From contig JAQGDQ010000327.1 in the NCBI GenBank assembly GCA_030141605.1, positions 204,147 through 268,146 of the forward strand: a stretch of 64,000 nt of DNA, written 5' to 3'. Positions 23,209 to 35,675 of this stretch are shown piece by piece. The stretch comes from Tubiluchus corallicola. Its lineage: Eukaryota > Priapulida > Priapulimorpha > Priapulimorphida > Tubiluchidae. A model generated the notes under the pieces. It had not been told where the DNA came from, did no database searches, and worked only from the letters and a program-made list of their open reading frames with translations. Both the position numbers and the translations under genes were made by a program. Numbering within the stretch: position 1 is the stretch's first letter; each line of letters begins with the position of its first letter.

Positions 23209-25593
23209 TTGTTGTTGCAGTTTCATTTAATAGGCATTGTAAGTGACATCGAAAAAGCATTTTTGAACGTTGGTCTAAATTATGAAGATAGGAATGTCAG
23301 GCGATTCCTGTGGCTAAAAAATGTCAACAAACCCCCCTCAGAGCCGGGTAATTTGCATATATTCCGCTTCTGTTGTGCCACTTTTAGGGCTATAGGTAGA
23401 ACATTCTTGCCCTCGGGTACAGTGACTCATCATCTCAAACAAAAAGAACAGAATTTCCTGTTGCTAAACATATTTTGCGTGACATTTATGTCGACAACTT
23501 TATTTCAGGAACTTCCACTTTAGATGAAGCCAAAGTTCTTTACGTTCAGAGTAAACTGTTGTTTTCGTCAGCAGGCTTCAACCTTAGAGAATGGGGGTCG
23601 AATGGCGCAGATTTTTTGCATAGTATTTCAGTCTGTATTTTATATAAGATTGTATAAAAATCAAGCGTTATCAAAGTTTTAGGACTTCTTGAAACTTGCA
23701 AAAGTGGCACGTTGTCTATTGCAAAGGTAGGCCCTGATCTGTTGTTACAGGCTAATACAAAGATACAGGTATTCAAATCTCTAGCAAGCCTTTTTGATCC
23801 ATTAGGCATCGTAAGCATTATAACTGTTAATGTAAAATTGCATTCTGTATTCGATTTGCATCTTCCAAGATGTATCTTAGTGTCTAACGTAGGTGCATGT
23901 GGGTCTAACGTAGTATTTCATATATGTTTCACAGGTGCTTCTGAATCTGCTTACTGCGCAGTAGTTTATTTAAGAGAGACCAACACGGAATCTGATTTTT
24001 ACTGCTGTCAACTTAATTTTTGCTAGAATGCGCCTTGCAGGAAAAAATATTTCGATTCCTAGATTGCTTGCTCTTTTGATTGGGATGAGGGCATTAAATT
24101 TTGTACAAACACTTCGTGTGAACATAACCACGCGTATAATATTTACAGATTCGTTGTGCATACTTTATTGGTTGCAAACTCCTAAACAGCTGTCGATGTT
24201 CGCCGAAAATCGCATTCGTGAGATTCGAAAGCAGGTACACACTCAGTTTCGATACATTCTGTCTCAACTTAACCCTGTGGATGGTGCTACTAGGTCAGGT
24301 ATGTCACTAAAATAGATTCGTTTTAGTTACCCTGCCCGCACTTTCTCAATAAAAATGAAAGTAACTGGGCCTGAGAGTCAACTGCCACCTCTAGAAGGTG
24401 AACAACTGACAGATGTAAATAGCGAATTGAGAAAAGGCAGTAGCACACTTTACGAGACGCAGTTTTTAACACTCAATCAGCCCAGTCAAGTGCATGATCT
24501 GTCTATGTTTGATATATACCGATTTTCTAGTCTAAACACCACTTGCGGGTTCTATCATTTTAAAGGGAAAAGGTGTACTAAGGGCCCTAATGAACACTCT
24601 CGTGCTAAGTTAAACTAGATATAACACGTCGAATGGCAAACATACGTAGATACTGAAGGACGAGCGGGGTAGCAGTTAACCCCAGCATTATAACAGCTGA
24701 ACATTACTTTAGATGAACAAGATATTATCAGATGCTTAGCTAGGTTACAAAATGCTAATCTCGCACAAGGTGTCTCTAGACCCATTCTCCTATCTAAAAA
24801 CAATCAGTTTACACTTTTATTGGCAGAACATGGACACAAACTAAACCTTCATGCTGGCGTATCGCAGATGTTAGCATTATTATGTAACAAGTTTTGGGTG
24901 CCTTCTGGGAGGGAACTGGTCAAGAAAGCTTTAAAACTTAAGAAAATGTAAGGTGGCACCTATAAGTTACCACCAATGCTAGACTTACCCCCAGAAAGAG
25001 TTCAAAAATCTAACCCCTTTACACATGTAGGCCTCGATTACATGGTCCCCCTTTCAGTCAAACATTGCATAATTGGGAGTTGCAAACTATTTTATAAAAA
25101 AAGCTTATGTTTGTCTATTCACCTGTTTAACAGTGAGAGCAGTACATTTAGAACTCATCTTATCTGGACTTATCTGCTGAAACATTTATTATGTGTCTAA
25201 GACTTTAAACTATGTGCCAGTGTACACTAAATCCGAATTGGATTCCGATTATACTCCCAACAGGTGCAATTTTCTGGCCAGCATCTTTTCGAAATCTGGA
25301 AGAAAGGCGCTAGTTATTTAGATTCCTTTTGCAAAATTGGGCGGAATGAATATTTGCTCAGCCTCCAAGAAAGAATAGAGCACCAAGTATGCCAAAATCA
25401 TGTTAAGTCGAAACTTGAGCCTCGTGTAGGTGATGCAGCATTGATTGAAGATTCACTTCCCTGTGGACAGTGGAAAGTAGGGAAATTTGTTAATCTCATT
25501 ATTAGTAAGGACAGTAAAATCAGAGCTGCTAAAGTTCGTACTAGTAATGACAATATTCTGACTCAGTCAATTGTTTTGATTCTGATTCTGCGT
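23209..25593 (+). pseudogene. BEL/Pao element 2: RT, RNase H, integrase remnants and C-terminal domain
   Basis: In order: SDIEKAFLNVGLNYEDRN (RT palm), FLWLKN, a PSGTVTHHL stretch, then DIYVDNFISG (catalytic box, D to N at its last position), AGFNLREWGSN, SLFDPLGIV, the RNase H words GASESAYCAVVYL, ISIPRLLALLIGMRAL and IIFTDSLCILYWL, then LNPVDGATRSG. Integrase-like SNPFTHVGLDYMVPLSVK follows at about 25005. The frame 25264-25596 ends with RVGDAALIEDSLPCGQWKVG...KIRAAKVRTSN, the DUF5641-like C-terminal domain of BEL/Pao polyproteins. Stops break the frame throughout. Confidence 0.8.
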
Positions 25594-25599
25594 TAATTG

Positions 25600-27284
25600 T
25601 TTCTTATTGAGTGTCCTAGGTCAGTTTGTGCAAGTGCAGATGCAAAAGCACTGATCCAGCACAGCATCAGCCCATTGAACCCTTGCATAAAATTTTACCC
25701 AAACATGCTGCTTGTGGAAAAATTAAACAACAGGCAACACGTTTGTAATTTTGTCAAAAACGTTTGATGTGATTGTTTAATTTTGTGTGACAAACACGTG
25801 GCATTTAACATGCAAAAATGGCATAGATTTAAAGTTAAGCTTTAACTTTAACTTATGCTTTGTTAGAATTTACTAACCAAAAGCATTCTTATGGATCCAT
25901 TGTAGTTATGCCCACCTATATTATATAGTGATTGCCAACTTGTTTTCCTGAGTGCTTAAACATATTCGATTTGGCCAATCAGATATGTGTTATGTATTGT
26001 ATCTTTGTGCATTGTTATTGATCCTGCATTATTTGAATTAGGTTTGTGTTAAAAGAAAATTAAAATATGTTGAGTGCAATATAAGTTAGAAAATTTTCCT
26101 CTTATTAGCCTACATGTAGTACATTCGAAAGCTATAGTGTGGTAAATTTATAAGGAAAACTCTGGTGCGAACCTGTGGTCTCTGTATGTTGGCAGAAGTG
26201 ACACTATATTTTCATTGTGTTAGTATTTTGTTTGTACATATTTTATTTTTTCTAGTTTGCATATTTTGATTTTGTTTCAAAGTGAGTCATTACTTTACCT
26301 AGCATGTTGATGTGTGAGTTTCACGTTCCCTTTTGCTACTGCTACAATTTTGGTAACACTATCATTACATTGCGTGCGTGTTATTTTCTGAGTTGATAAT
26401 AGAAAGAAGAGTATTTAATTTTGTTGACGTCTTGACATATTTGGATGATTATTTTTTGGACATTTTATACGATGACTTCCACTATCAATGTTTAGTAGTA
26501 ATAATACGAATTTGAGTAGTTTGTGTATTGTAATTCTAATACACACTTTTGGGAGCTCCACTATACGTCAAATCGTCATAACATCTTGGAGTTTGGGAGC
26601 ATTGTTGAACCTTTCGGACTGACGGGCATGCCTTGTAAGTTCAGACAGTCCTATTTATAGGGTATTTAACAGAAACACGTCTCGATACAGGGCTCGATAT
26701 AGGATCGCTGCACAGCAACTGTAAATGCATATTTATAATCTGTTAAAAACAGCTTACTTCCATAATTTCGAAACAGTTCTTTGCGACATCTTGATAGTCA
26801 TACCTAGAGTGCGGCCACTTAACATTTGTTTTTGAAAAATTCGTTTCAATCCAAGAAACTATAGATTTTTCAAAGAAATGTGTGATGCATGATCCGCGAT
26901 CTACAATGTATGATATGCATTGACTGTTGCTATGTGTCTGTGAATGCTGAATATCAACAAGGCTCACAGTGCTCTTTATATCATTGTTGATTCTTGAAAA
27001 TTGGAAGTAATAATTTATGACAGAGAAGCCATTTCTCTGTCACCACTATACCACTATACTGCTAGACAAAAAAATTCAAAAGAAAACACAGGTTTTTTGG
27101 TGTATATCATTTTTGAAGAAATTGCAACTGGATGAAGAACAACATAATTATACCTTTCTTCTACCACAAAAACTTAAATGGAAGAAATATATTGTGTATA
27201 GATCCTGAAGTGACTAAAACTCATCTTGCCAGGCAACCAGTGAAAATGGCCACCAAAAATGTGAAAAGTTCCTATTTCACCTAA
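25600..27284. other. No gene seen; possible Pao-2 3' LTR region
   Basis: This AT-rich stretch follows the last coding word of BEL/Pao 2. A 3' LTR is expected here but no second copy was found to prove it. The patch 26560-26710 (holding tatttataggg followed by tctcgatacagggctcgatatagg) looks promoter/LTR-like but is unproven. Short open frames (60-75 codons) carry no motifs. Confidence 0.35.
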
Positions 27285-27325
27285 AGCTAATGATACATCT
27301 GCGTTCGCGACTCGTGTGCGCATGT
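27285..27325 (+). repeat. Left terminal inverted repeat of PIF/Harbinger
   Basis: Begins aGCTAATGATACAT and continues CTGCGTT...GACTCG...GCGCATG, matching the right end in reverse complement with a handful of mismatches. Preceded by TAA. Confidence 0.9.
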
Positions 27326-27575
27326 AGCAGCTGGTCGCGCCTCAAATAGATATACTTGCTCTCAAGTTTTAATGATACACAAAATGCGTTCGCAGCTTGA
27401 GATGTGCGAGTGCTTGCGAGAAGTAGAAAGCCCTTCTATTTTTCTATTTTTTGAGCAGCTGCTGCTCGCATCCGTGATGTCAGCAATGCAGCAGCCAATC
27501 ATCTGCCGAGATGACGTCACTTTTCTACAGTTGTCTGCAAATAGCAAACACTCGCTTGACACAGAAAAACAGAAA

Positions 27576-28814
27576 ATGGTGAGCAAAAGTGAAAGCGATT
27601 TGGCTTTGGTAGAACTCATTCAAGCCAGGCCTTGTTTGTGGAATTACCCACAGAAGAATATAGAAACCACACTCTCGTCATGAAGGCAAGGGTGGAAATT
27701 GGCTCTCAGCTAAACTTTATTTCAGGTAAAAACGTTAACTATTTATTTAATTAATAATAATTTTCTGCAGCAGGCTAACTATTGAATCTTTGGCTCTGAT
27801 GATAAAATGTTTAACTCACCAGTTGGTGAACACCCAATTTATTGAGTCCTTGGCTCTTATGATAATAAACGTTTATGGCAAATGAGCTGCGTAATTTACA
27901 TATTTACCTAGCTCCAAACAGTTCTGTGTGTAGGTCTTGGTCCACTGCAGTTTTATTGGTATTAATTTCGACAATGCCCTGAACAATATAAATAATGATG
28001 ATGATGGTGATGTTGTTGTTGTTAATGTTGTTGTTGTTGTTTCTGGAAACACTGGCAGTGGCGTCAATGACAACTTTAATGACATTTTGTTTTAAAAATG
28101 TTTTGACATTAGTGCTGATGATTAGTGCTGCATTGCTTTTGCACTTACACATTTTATTTTTCCTTTGCCAGTTGATGCACTGAAAAAAAGTTGGAAGGCA
28201 CTGAGGGACACTTACATTCGGAATAAAAAAATAACAAACTCCAAAAAGAGTGGAGCGGGTGCAGGAGACATTTATCAGCCAAAATGGCGCTTTTTGCAGT
28301 TATGAAATTCATTGACACAGTGGAAGACTTGAGGGAACATTCTGTGCATAATTTGCCTGGTAATTTTGCAGATACGACATGCAGTGATGACCTCTGCTGC
28401 AGTGAGGATGAAAATGAATTAATAATGAATCAGTATGAAGACATTGAAGAAGTGCAAGTTGCTAAAATGCAAATTGAGAAGCCCTTGCAGGACGGTGTTA
28501 AGAAACTAAGAGAACGTCAGAAAACCAAAAGAAGGGAATTAGAAGAGGCTGAAAATGAAATTATGAAACAAACTTTATTAGCTTTAAATCCACCTTCGGA
28601 TCCAAATAAAGCAATTGGGGAGTACATTGCCATGGAACTGTCGAATTTAAATGCTGAGCAGAGAGCACTTGCAAAATTATGAATTCAGGAAATTCTGTAT
28701 TCGGCTCAAACTGGTCAACTTAAGCCAAATTCGCCACCAAAAATGCCACAGTTTGATGCAGACTTTCCACATTACTGTGGACCATTGCCTTCTTTGCCTG
28801 AGCAGTACCAATAA
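27576..28814 (+). pseudogene. PIF/Harbinger accessory gene: MADF (Myb/SANT-like) DNA-binding protein, two exons
   Basis: The start is ATG at 27576 (MVSKSESDLALVELIQARPCLW), the typical entry to a MADF domain. Exon 1 ends at 27725 before GTAAAA; exon 2 begins at 28172 after a pyrimidine-rich tttgccag and reads DALKKSWKALRDTYIRN in phase. The C-terminal part (to 28814) is BESS-like (NKAIGEYIAMELSNLN). In PIF/Harbinger elements this second protein brings the nuclease to the terminal repeats. Defects are a frameshift after WNYPQ near 27650, a one-base shift after KWRF near 28290, and TGA at 28680 where arginine would be expected. A GAT/GTT-rich microsatellite lies in the intron (27993-28041). Confidence 0.8.
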
Positions 28815-28915
28815 TATGTTTCTTGTATAAATGCAATCACCATTTACAAAAAAAACGTCTATTATTTGCTTTAATTATTTTAATTACTATACATGTGAAA
28901 AAATATAAAAAAACA

Positions 28916-30070
28916 TTAGCTGCATATTGACAATTGTCCATTGAAATAACCACAAAAATGAGTTCGGATAATTCTTGCACCCGTTGATGTTCTGTTGCTT
29001 CCTTGCCTACAAATATTTTCAAGCTTAATTTCTTGAGAAGTGCTGGTTTCGTTTATGTCTTCAGAAACCATGTATGCAGCAACTTTTCCACGTAGCAAAT
29101 TGTGCAATGCACAGCTTGCCCAGATAATTTTTTCAACTTTCTCTGAACTTAGCAATATTTGTCCCTGAAAAACTCTAAACCTCTGTACCATTATACCAAA
29201 TGCATTTTCGTAGGTTCTTCTAGCTCAGCTGAGTCTGTAGTAGTATATCCTCTTTTCATCTGACAGCGTCACAGTTACTATAAGGCTTCATTATGTTTTC
29301 CTTTAACAGAAACGCATCATCTGATACAATAAAGTATGGCATTTGGTCAGCATCATCTTCATCATTTGATAGTTTTCTCTTCATTGGTATGTTGATTCCG
29401 CTCGATTCCAAGACTTCAGATAATGGAGATACCTGAAAGGCTGAAAATACCAGCGTCATTCATTTGTCCGTTATAGCCCGTGTCTAAGTCAATGAATTTG
29501 TAATCTGCGTCAACAAGTGCAAGCATGACAACACTGTTGAAGTTTTTGTAATTAAAGTAAAGTGAGCCACTATTCAGTGGTGGTTTTATGCTTTCCATCT
29601 AGTGCACCTAGGCAATTTGGAAAATTTCACCTTTCCTCAAATAACTGTGAATTTTTTTCCACTTATTGACATCATTAGTAAATTTTAAATAGTCTTTTGA
29701 CAACACATGCACCAAAGCATCACACGTTTCAGGATCAATGCTGCCAATAGGCATTCTGTGCACACGAAATACATATTGTAGGTCAGAAAATGTGCCCCCT
29801 GTAGCTAAATATCACAGAGTCATTGCTAGTCTTTCTGCAGGTGACACACAATATCGAAATTAAGCATTCTGACGCTCAACGAAAGGCCAAATCAACTAAT
29901 TCACTGAATGTTTGAACATCCATTTATAATCACAAGGTTGTAAATCAGGCAACAGTTTGTGATAAGCGCCGTGTTTATACTTCTTAGCTAGTCATTCGTG
30001 CTGCCAAATTATCCTATTTCTTCTTCTCCTTCTTTTTCATCTAAACAATAATCATCAAACAAACAATTTT
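28916..30070 (-). pseudogene. PIF/Harbinger DDE transposase, decayed
   Basis: Reading the minus strand from about 30070: an N-terminal patch (HGAYHKLLPDLQ...WMFKHS), SPAERLAMTL, TGGTFSDLQYVFRV, then LGALDGKH with the first catalytic Asp near 29600, NYKNFNSVVMLALVDADYKFID with the second Asp near 29500, MPYFIVSDDAFLL, and RRTYENAFGIMVQRF with the catalytic Glu near 29210, ending ALHNLLR and a variable tail with stop at 28916. All three DDE residues survive, but at least four frameshifts or stops separate them. This is the DDE_Tnp_4 nuclease that cuts at TWA sites. It is convergent with the MADF gene, leaving about 100 bases between the two stops. Confidence 0.82.
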
Positions 30071-30213
30071 TTATCTTCCATCGTCCGTAGTTAACGAGAT
30101 AACACAAATTCCCACCAAATAAGCAAGTACTGTATTTCTAGCATCACGCGCGTATGTGCCAATCCCATTGCTCTAATGTATCACCTTCAGCAGCGTGTGT
30201 TACCCGAAACACT

Positions 30214-30254
30214 GAATGCGCATGCGAGTTTCTAACGCAAATGTATCATTAGCA
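30214..30254 (-). repeat. Right terminal inverted repeat of PIF/Harbinger
   Basis: Ends ...AACGCAAATGTATCATTAGCa and is followed by TAA (30255-30257). It is the reverse complement of the left end apart from scattered mismatches, including the outermost base. Confidence 0.9.
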
Positions 30255-30344
30255 TAAGCAATGGTGGTTTTCCATCTGTGTATTGCTGCATGATGCGTAT
30301 TTGGATGACATTAATAATAAACTTCAGAGCCTAATATGCAGTAA

Positions 30345-30652
<308 letters not shown>

Positions 30653-30653
30653 T

Positions 30654-31201
30654 AAGTGAGGAGACTAAAGGAATATAGAAAGTTGCATCTTTGTTGCTGG
30701 GATTTAGTCATTTTAAAGGGATGTGAGAATAATTAATAAGCAAGTAATTCAATGCTTCACATTTCAGTATTTCAGTCTAGTTTACAGGGAGATTTTAGTA
30801 GTTTCTTAATTAATTAATTTCCTAAGTTAATTAGTTTCTGGAAAAAATGATGTCTAGTGACCCTGCTTCATGGCATGATGAATCAAGGCGATATAAAAAA
30901 TAGACCAGTTTCAGTCACGGTCACATAGCGTATCCAGATACAGATATAATGAAGTGTTTAATTTTTAGTAGATTAAATTGAGCCATACTCTATTAATAAG
31001 CCAAGTATCTTTAGCTGATTATAGTACAACACAGCCGAGAAAAAGTGGCGACAAACAAAAATTGGTGACAGGAGGATAAACAGATAGACTGGCAGAATCA
31101 ATAATTGTATATTTACCAGCTTCGTTGGGACAACTGTAATAAGCCCAATTAAGCAGTACTTCACTAATGTGTAAAATAATATATACTATAGTACAACTAA
31201 C
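30654..31201. other. Intron or 3' flank of the zinc transporter gene; nothing recognised
   Basis: On the minus strand this lies just past the donor site of the last exon found. I checked the three minus-strand frames for the sixth membrane segment and C-terminal domain of a ZnT protein and did not see them. Open frames of 60-70 codons here are hydrophobic but carry no ZnT motif. Confidence 0.4.
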
Positions 31202-31352
31202 CTTAAGCCAGGATCTATTAGATATTTCCATTCATATTCCAACTTCCATATAGCAACTCCACTAATTATGACAAAAACCGAACCCAAAGCATCACCAAGA
31301 ACATGCAGGAACACCCCATGCATATTTAGCTGTGACGCTTTCTTTGAGCTCC
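31202..31352 (-). CDS. slc30a1: Zinc transporter (ZnT1/SLC30A1-type), coding exon 4
   Basis: The exon starts at 31352 after tttttatag and ends at 31202 before GTTAGT. It encodes SSKKASQLNMHGVFLHVLGDALGS..., the fifth membrane segment of the cation diffusion facilitator family. HVLGD supplies the His and Asp (HxxxD) that, with the HxxxD of segment 2, form the membrane zinc site. The segment continues VFVIISGVAIW and a short loop YLIDPGLR. The first two bases complete the codon opened by exon 3 (A|GG), a strong proof of the model. The exon ends in phase 2. The next exon, with membrane segment 6 and the cytoplasmic C-terminal domain, was not found in this window. Confidence 0.92.
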
Positions 31353-31927
31353 CTATAAAAATCAAAGCATTAATTGTTATACGATGGAATTTAACTAACT
31401 GCTTACTAGTGCTTAGCATGAACTTTTTAGGGCAACTATGAATTTTGCCAATACAGAATTGTGTAGCAAGCAATGAATTCATAATGACTCATTCCTATTC
31501 TATGTATGAATATAAAATATTAGTATAAACAGCTACTACTACTACTTCAGCTGTATCGTTCCTTCAACAGTTAATCTATATCTACTATAAACTACAGCAT
31601 TCTACTCAAGAACCAAGTTATCAAGAATGAATGTTTTTGATTGTTTCTGACTGCCATTTTTTATTAATTAAAATCATATTTTTTTCAAATGTTGTTCCAA
31701 ATTTTCTGTTTATTATTAATCATAGTAGTAATTAATCATAACAGTAAATCTCAGAAGCCACTGGATTGCACAAAAACACCTGTATAGAAGCCACCACTAT
31801 ACATGCACAGTGTACAGGTTAAGCCTAGAAGTAGTTTGCCCCCTGAGCCTTTGTCACGGACTAATATAAGAACAGCTCAATGCCAGAGTGTAATGTTATG
31901 GGTAGTTTTACTTGTTTGTTTGTTAGT

Positions 31928-32004
31928 ATGTATATATATATATACATAGTCTATATATATATATATATATATATATATCGGGAGAGAGAGAGAGAGAGAG
32001 AGAG
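31928..32004. repeat. Compound (TA)n-(GA)n microsatellite
   Basis: Two TA blocks split by a short catagtc interruption, then cgg and a pure GA run (31982-32004). It directly abuts the LINE fragment that follows. Confidence 0.95.
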
Positions 32005-32565
32005 CTTCTGGCAACAGAAGACGACATATCAAGACGGAAGATAATAGTATTATTCAAAACTCAGAAAGGTTTTTGAGAAAGAATAGGAAGATTTCTTTGA
32101 AAACAAAAATTAGAATATTCCCAGCTTTAGTTGAAATTGTATTTCTGTATAACTCTGAGTTCTGGACATTAAAAGTAAATCACAAAGCTGAAATTGATGT
32201 GTACCAAACATTTTGGGTAAAAGTGCCAAAGAAAATCTCAAAAATACAATCTGCATGAAAAAATAAGAACCTTGGACAAGAAAAATAAAAAGCTGCCATC
32301 TGACATGGATTGGAAATATGCTTAGACTACCTGATTATAATCCTGTGAAGATAACTCTTCAACAAGCAATAGAACCAGCCAGAAAACCTGCAGGAGGACA
32401 AATGCTAACATATTTAGATTTTGCACAAAACGATTTAAACACTTCAGCACTGATCCTTAGAGATAAATGCACTTGGGACATTGCAGTGAGAAGGGAGTTC
32501 TAACATAAAGAGAAGAACAGAATCATGTTTCTGGATGTGTCTGTTGGATGATGATGATGATGACA
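31995..32565 (+). mobile_element. RTE-like LINE 3' fragment (C-terminus and tail)
   Basis: The plus strand encodes ISLKTKIRIFPALVEIVFLYNSEFWTL, then (after a frameshift) CHLTWIGNMLRLPDYNPVKI and a stretch ending IAVRREF. This is the usual C-terminal region of RTE-type and related ORF2 proteins (chain ending in Y-GSE-WT, then G-H-RM-like words). It ends with TGATGATGATGATGA at about 32549, a typical RTE-like 3' tail. RT catalytic motifs are absent, so the copy is 5'-truncated. It lies in the intron upstream of exon 4 of the zinc transporter, antisense to that gene. Confidence 0.7.
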
Positions 32566-33202
32566 TTTGACTAATACTAAAAGTAATTTTCGGCCAAAGT
32601 TGAAATTCGAATCATTTCAAAGTTTTTATCATCAAAGCTAAATTTAGTACAAAGTATGGTGATATAAAGTTAATATTATGATATTAACAAAGAGTCAGAA
32701 AATTGTGAGCCACGTAATTATAGGCATATTTAGAGGAAGTACTATGTGTTTGAAGCAAGCAATAAGATTAAATTGTTGCAGGCATGCCTCAATATTAGTG
32801 GTGCTTTTGTTAAAATTCAGTGAGTGTAAAGATAATCTAGTACAAAGGTTCAGCTTTTCAATGTGCATTAAAGTAATGTACATCATATATCAATATAATG
32901 GTAATATCTGCATATCTTAAATATTCAAGTTCAGGTTCAGTACCTCTGACCCCATTCTTACAGGGAAAGACTTAGGGTAATTGACAGACATAGTGAGTTT
33001 AAAACTGCTTGATGAATAGCTTCTATATAGCAGCCAGAAAAATATTTTGAAATGCAGTAAAATGTGTTTGCAGGCAGTGTTCCACTTCCGAAAGCAATAT
33101 GAAATGATACTATTACAATAATTTGTGTTGGTAATCACAATATTTCAATTCAAGTTAACAGTAATACAGTGATTGTCAAATCACTAAAGATGAAAATATT
33201 AC

Positions 33203-33439
33203 TTATGTGACTGTGCTCATGCTTCGTTTGTTGTGATAAAACATCAGTGGTTTCCATTATGCTTGTATTAGACCTTCTCAATATTTCATCACCAGTTAAT
33301 GTGCCAAGATACTTTAACGTATCGACATCCTCCACAACAACAGGAATCTTGCCCTCTTTTTCTTCTCTCTCAATCTGTGCCATATATTCCTCAGCAGTGG
33401 AAGCTTGGCAAGTATGCTCATGGTGAGGATGTCCATGTT
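33203..33439 (-). CDS. slc30a1: Zinc transporter (ZnT1-type), coding exon 3: histidine-rich loop
   Basis: The exon starts at 33439 after ggcttttgtag and ends at 33203 before GTAATA. It encodes the cytosolic loop between membrane segments 4 and 5, opening HGHPHHEHTC and closing TKHEHSHI, with an acidic middle (EREEKEGKIPVVVEDVDTLKYLG). In ZnT proteins this loop is variable and histidine-rich and helps to gather zinc. Its first two bases complete a lysine codon (A|AA) with exon 2, and its last base starts the arginine codon finished in exon 4. No motif other than the His clusters is conserved. Confidence 0.9.
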
Positions 33440-34930
33440 CTACAAAAGCCATATTTATAACCTCATTAACAATGTAACTACACTTACAATGTTTTCTTTA
33501 CATTTTTGTGGTTATTTCAATTAGATTAGAAGAAAGCAACTGTTAGCCTCTCTATAGTCAGAAAAACTCCACACATGCATGAACATGCTTCACTGATGTT
33601 CAATGTCTTTTACCTGAAAAATTGATGCCTTAGCCCTGAGTGCTTCAAACACTGACATCTCACTACCCAATAAGAGAGACTGGGGGAAAACCAATGTTGC
33701 ATGGGCCACATTTGATTGTGCAAAGTGTGAGGGCAGTGATGAAAATCAAATGGGTGCATTCGGAATTTACTAGAGTACTGACTGAGCGCATACGCATACT
33801 GTTTAACTCTAGCTAAATGAAAGCTTTTAGAAGTTTATTGAGGATTGATTAATGCTTTTTGCCACATTAATAGTATAGATCATAGCACTTAAAGTCATTC
33901 CATATTATAATACCCCCGTTATAATGTCAACCTCACCTAACACCCATATTTTTGGTAAAACAAAATGTTTATATTTGCATAGACATGTATATATTAATGC
34001 AAGTCATTATAATGCCAACTTTTTTAGAGTTCCAAAGTAGGGACTACAAAAAGTATTGACTGTATTTGCTGATCATTTATAGAAACTTTGAAGCTCTCTT
34101 GCAATGTATTAAAAATGTAGTTTAATCTCCAGCCAAACGTACCACAGTCATAAATAGAATTCATCATAATACCACTATTTATCATTATCGGCTTTTTACT
34201 CTGTTATTCTGATTCAGCACTTTTAAAAATATCTGTCTCTTATTTGGCAGTACTAGTCAGCTGGTTATTTCTGATCAACGAAAGCTAGCCGATCTAACTT
34301 AAATTGCATAAGATGACATTAAATGCCTATACCTAGCTTAATATAGTTCAACATTTTATGTTGCCATGGACATTAAAGATTTAATTGACACAGTTAGGGT
34401 TGTTTGTTGAGCCTAAATTAAGTATGAAGTACCCATGTTGTTTAATCTTATTTATTTCAAGATTTAAACTAGAGAAATATATATATATATATATTGCAAA
34501 AACTGCTGTATACATGGCTTGTCACTTTAAACACTCACCTTTCAACTTTCTAGGCTTGTCCCAATTAATTATGCATCTTGTATTTGGCTTTTTTTGTAGC
34601 AAGAGGTTTAATTGTTTAACTGATGGCATTTTACTATTTTTATTCTTCCATTCCTGTTTTATATTTAAATGTTTGGATTCTTTTAAAAAAATTATTCGGT
34701 TTTATACTACACTGAGACTCTCTAAAGCAAATGTGCATTATAATGCATAACACATTCTGGATGTCTGGTAAATGCTGTTTTAGTGTTTTTTATTTGATTT
34801 AATGGCCAGACCCAGTGGCTATAGTTATACATTATTCTCTTTATTGTATACTGTATACTGTCAAGCGATATACTGTATTATTCTCTTTTACAGATACTTC
34901 AGAGTACTTGTTTGTTCGAAAAATATAAAT
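33440..34930. other. Intron 2 of the zinc transporter gene
   Basis: An AT-rich intron (runs on to 35777) without recognisable coding words. It holds a (TA)n at 34475-34494. The right part carries a copy of the TIR repeat family described at 34935. Confidence 0.6.
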
Positions 34931-34934
34931 CAGA

Positions 34935-35675
34935 CTGCATGGTAGAAATGGCACAGGAAAAAATATGACACAGGAAAAAAAAGCAGAAAACATGGCACAT
35001 ATGACATTTTGATACAATTGATTTCTATAATAAAACTAGAATGCAGACCTCAGTAGGAAGCAGACCTCTGACAAAGCCGAACAATCTCAAGTTTATTCAT
35101 CTGATTCTTTTGATTAAAAAAAAAACAAAAATAAACAAGCAAACGTATCTGTATTGGTATTACATAGACTAACAAAACTCAAAAAATTAATTTTTTAAAC
35201 AGAATTATAATCAAAACTTCACAAATATCCCACATAGTGTTTACTTACTTTACTTTAACAATTAATTTCGGCATTGGTAATAGACTGACATATATGCATA
35301 TTTACATACCAAGTCAGCTTATAAGGCCATACACATTAATAAGCAAAGGTTATAGACAGCATTACACTTTCTCTGTGACCTCCACAAAGTGCTTCACGAA
35401 TGTTTTTTGCATGTGGTGTTCGGTCAAGTTTAATGGAAAAGAGCGGGCAAAAAATGCCCCTTTTGGAAACTGATACCTGCCTTCTCCATAAAGTTTTTGA
35501 ATAATAGGCTTAGTGCTATAACATACAAAAACCAATCAGACAAACGAACTATGTTGAAGCATAACTTCCTTGGCAGAAGTAAAAATAATTAAAATAATTA
35601 TCCCCCCCCTGAATAACCCTAACCATAAAGTCATATTTTACCATGTGTGTCATTTTTCCTGTACTATTTATACCT
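34935..35675. mobile_element. Non-autonomous TIR repeat, copy A
   Basis: The left end reads ATGGcACAGGAAAAAATATGACACAGG and the right end, in reverse complement, reads AGTACAGGAAAAATGACACAC, so the two ends are inverted repeats of one motif. The interior (for example catagactaac..., ggtaatagactgacatat, acttccttggcagaagtaaaaataa) reappears in reverse complement at about 41530-42380. There is no coding capacity. It looks like a MITE-like element about 0.7 kb long lying in intron 2 of the zinc transporter gene, just downstream of exon 2 on the coding strand. Confidence 0.65.

Larger units (their letters stand above)
27285..30254. mobile_element. PIF/Harbinger DNA transposon, complete ends, 2970 bp
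   Basis: The left end (from 27285) and the reverse complement of the right end (to 30254) share GCTAATGATACAT and continue to match with a few differences for about 40 bases. Each end is flanked by TAA (27282-27284 and 30255-30257), the 3-bp target duplication typical of PIF/Harbinger. Inside are the two expected genes: a MADF/Myb-like DNA-binding accessory protein on the plus strand and a DDE nuclease on the minus strand, pointing towards each other. Both are disabled by small mutations. The element lies beyond the last zinc transporter exon found and may sit in an intron of that gene. Confidence 0.92.

Noticed and set aside
30973-31231. Next exon of the zinc transporter just after the 31202 donor
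   Set aside because: The hydrophobic frames there lack the segment-6 and C-terminal words of ZnT proteins and the phase does not fit.
34385-34750. 121-codon open frame at 34385-34750
   Set aside because: Low-complexity, AT-driven composition with a TA tract inside; no motif; it lies in an intron of the opposite strand.
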